Positions 62,178 to 64,000 of a DNA stretch of 64,000 bases are shown piece by piece. The DNA is from Variovorax beijingensis (lineage in GTDB: Bacteria; Pseudomonadota; Gammaproteobacteria; Burkholderiales; Burkholderiaceae_C). The stretch's first letter is position 1. Each line of letters starts with the position of its first letter. The stretch lies in the NCBI RefSeq assembly GCF_007828835.1, contig NZ_VIVL01000007.1:248001-312000 (forward strand). The letters run 5' to 3'. The notes below the pieces were generated by a model that saw only the letters and a list, made by a program, of their open reading frames with translations, searched no databases and was not told the origin of the DNA. The position numbers and the translations under genes are program-made.

Positions 62178-63125
62178 TTAAGGGTGCGTGGGTGCCGGCG
62201 ATCCTTTGACGGTCACCTTCAGGTTGTCTGCGGGGGCGAAGAGCGGCGGCTGCGAAGCCTTCGACTTTGCGGGCCGGAGGGCGCCGGCAGTGCCGCCGCC
62301 GCCGCTGTTCTCGTGCTCGATCTGCTGCTGCGTGCGGTGGTTGAGCAGGATGATGCTGATGCGCCGGTTGATCGGGTTGCGCGGATTGCCGCGGTCCAGG
62401 TGCATGCTGTCGGCCAGGCCGACCACGCGCAGCACCTTGTTCTCGGCCATGCCGCCCATGACCAGCTCGCGCCGCGAGGCGTTGGCCCGGTCGGCCGACA
62501 GCTCCCAATTGCCGTAGGAGCGGTCGCCGTTGCTGTAGACGAAGGCATCGGTGTGGCCCGACAGCGTGATCTTGTTGGGCAGCTCGTTGAGCGTGGGCCC
62601 GAGCTCGCGCAGGATGGCGCGCATGTGCGGCACCACCTGCGCGCTGGCCAGGTCGAACATCGGGCGGTTCTCGTTGTCGACGATCTGCAGGCGCAGGCCC
62701 TCGGTCGTGATGTCGATCAGGATCTGCGAGCGGAACTGGCGGAACACCGGGCTGTTCTCGATGAGCTTGTCCAGCCGCTCCTTCATGCTGGCCAGGCGGT
62801 CCGCGTCGGCGTCGTCCTCGGCGTCGGCGCGCTGCACCTCGCCGTCGATCCGCGCGCTCGGATCCATGCCGCCGCCGGGCACCACGCTGATGCTGGTGCT
62901 GCTCTTCTCGCCGCCGCTGAGCGCCACCTTCAGCGGCATGCGGAAGTGCTCGGCGATGCCCTCGCGCTGCTTGGGCGAGGTATTGGACAAGAGCCACATC
63001 ACGAGGAAGAACGCCATCATGGCGGTCATGAAGTCCGCATAGGCGATCTTCCACCCGCCGCCGTGCCCGCCGCCTCCATGGGCGGCGACGCGCCTGACCA
63101 CGACCCTGTGCTTTTCCGTGCTCAT
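62178..63125 (-). CDS. motB: Flagellar stator protein MotB
   Basis: MotB anchors the proton-driven stator to peptidoglycan. The 315-residue protein has a basic N-terminus, one membrane helix (about 27-48) with the proton-carrying D31 (YADFMTAMMAFF), a plug segment and a C-terminal OmpA-like domain (about 140-270) with the LSGHTDAF and NRRISIILLN motifs. It lies 18 bases after motA. Confidence 0.94.
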   Translation of the reverse strand: MSTEKHRVVVRRVAAHGGGGHGGGWKIAYADFMTAMMAFFLVMWLLSNTSPKQREGIAEHFRMPLKVALSGGEKSSTSISVVPGGGMDPSARIDGEVQRADAEDDADADRLASMKERLDKLIENSPVFRQFRSQILIDITTEGLRLQIVDNENRPMFDLASAQVVPHMRAILRELGPTLNELPNKITLSGHTDAFVYSNGDRSYGNWELSADRANASRRELVMGGMAENKVLRVVGLADSMHLDRGNPRNPINRRISIILLNHRTQQQIEHENSGGGGTAGALRPAKSKASQPPLFAPADNLKVTVKGSPAPTHP

Positions 63126-63143
63126 GACGATGCGCCGCGCCGC

Positions 63144-64000
63144 TCAGCGCGCCTTGACTTCGCGCACGTGGCTGTCCAGCTCGGTGAAGCTGGGCCGCTC
63201 GGTCGAGAACAGCACCTTGCGGCCGAACTCCACCGCCAGCTGCGGCGCGTAGCCGTTGAGGCTGGCGAGCAGCGTGACCTTGGCGCACTGGTACAGCTTC
63301 ATGCCTTCGGACACCTTCTGGTCGATCAGCGAAGCCAGCGGCGAGACGAAGCCGTAGGCCAGCAGCACGCCAAGGAAGGTGCCCACCATGGCGTGCGCGA
63401 TGAGCGCGCCCATTTCCGCGGGCGGCAGGTCGGCCGAGCCCAGCGCATGCACCACGCCCATCACGGCCGCGACGATGCCCAGCGCCGGCAGCGCATCGCC
63501 CACGCGCGAGAGGCTGTGCACGGGCATCTCGGCCTCGTGCTTGATGGTCTCGATCTCGTGGTCCATCAGCGCCTCGATCTCGAATGCGTCGGTATTGCCG
63601 CTGATGACCAGCCGCAGGTAGTCGCACAGGAACTCCATCACGCCGGCATCGGCCAGGATCTCGGGGTAGCGGCTGAAGATCTGGCTCTGCGCCGGGTCCT
63701 CCACGTCGGACTCCAGCTTCATCATCCCTTCCTTGCGCGCCTTGGCCAGCAGTTCGTAGAGCAGCGCGAGCAGGTCCAGGTAGAGCTGCCGGTTGTGCTT
63801 GGACGAGCGCAGCAGCAGCGGCAGCTCCTTGAGCGTGGCCTTGATCGTCTTGCCGTTGTTGCCCGCAAGGAAGGCGCCCAGCGCCGCGCCGCCGATCATC
63901 AGCAGTTCGACCGGCTGGAACAGCACGCCGAAGTGCCCGCCCATCAGCGCATAGCCGCCGAAGACGGCGCCAATCACCACCAGATACCCAACCAGAAGGA
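63144..64000 (-). CDS. motA: Flagellar stator protein MotA (5' end beyond window)
   Basis: The proton-channel partner of MotB. About 285 residues are visible, with four membrane helices, the cytoplasmic loop between helices 2 and 3, and the conserved proline helix ALPALGIVAAVMGVVHALG. The frame stays open to the edge: codons for LLVGYLVV lie upstream of the first possible GTG at 63980, so the true start is a few codons beyond 64000. Internal GTG at 63980 is not the start. Confidence 0.93.
   Translation of the reverse strand, partial: LLVGYLVVIGAVFGGYALMGGHFGVLFQPVELLMIGGAALGAFLAGNNGKTIKATLKELPLLLRSSKHNRQLYLDLLALLYELLAKARKEGMMKLESDVEDPAQSQIFSRYPEILADAGVMEFLCDYLRLVISGNTDAFEIEALMDHEIETIKHEAEMPVHSLSRVGDALPALGIVAAVMGVVHALGSADLPPAEMGALIAHAMVGTFLGVLLAYGFVSPLASLIDQKVSEGMKLYQCAKVTLLASLNGYAPQLAVEFGRKVLFSTERPSFTELDSHVREVKAR

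Overview
The window is GC-rich chromosomal DNA with almost no intergenic space. Gene content and order fit a betaproteobacterium of the Burkholderiales, and the protein sequences look most like Comamonadaceae (Variovorax or a close relative). That placement is inferred from protein recall and synteny; no rRNA or other marker gene is present. I see 65 protein-coding genes, one of them cut by the right edge (motA). I see no tRNA, rRNA, CRISPR array, transposase, integrase or prophage. No gap between genes exceeds about 235 bases; the larger gaps hold short hairpin repeats, terminator-like hairpins or nothing I can name.

1-6.5 kb is biosynthetic: nadB, panB-panC and queE-queD on the plus strand, facing nadA-nadC on the minus strand, so the three de novo NAD genes bracket the pantothenate and queuosine-precursor genes. 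6.6-9.2 kb is a minus-strand set (rhodanese, grxC, secB, gpsA) with the same order as yibN-grxC-secB-gpsA of E. coli. It is divergent from gpmA, ctpA and moeB on the plus strand. An AsmA-like gene follows on the minus strand. 14.6-17.1 kb is signalling: a lone receiver protein and a divergent CHASE3-type sensor kinase / NarL-type regulator pair. 17.3-19.4 kb is a run of small envelope-stress genes (DUF1328, ElaB/YqjD-like, YqjE-like, an unrecognised membrane protein, a ferritin-like protein), closed by a perfect bidirectional terminator.

19.5-27.1 kb is all minus strand: a BON lipoprotein, a DUF429 protein, a drug/metabolite-type transporter, a BLUF photoreceptor translationally coupled to folE, then an endonuclease/exonuclease/phosphatase-fold protein, nudB, aspS, a DUF502 protein and a FmdB-type zinc ribbon. 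A sodium:solute symporter follows. 28.6-37.5 kb, also minus, is a ubiquinone-centred operon (ubiB, ubiJ, a Tim44-domain protein, ubiE, DUF971, HIT, and a 1292-residue FAD/iron-sulfur oxidoreductase). A serA-type dehydrogenase lies upstream of it. 39.1-44.1 kb is a complete ugpB-A-E-C-Q glycerol-3-phosphate uptake and glycerophosphodiester degradation operon, followed by a large MscS-type channel gene.

46.7-64 kb is motility: flhB-flhA-flhF-flhG-fliA on the plus strand converge with motA-motB-cheA-(EAL/HDOD)-cheR-cheD-cheB-cheY-cheZ on the minus strand, with two unrelated genes between the blocks. FlhF carries a very long extra C-terminal region. The FlhG-like ATPase has lost the Walker lysines. 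The che operon holds an EAL/HDOD gene where cheW and a receptor gene often lie.

I did not find a clear new defence or mobile system. The most unusual items are the FlhF/FlhG pair, a QueD with serine in place of the catalytic cysteine, the BLUF-folE coupling, and two families of short structured repeats placed just after stop codons.
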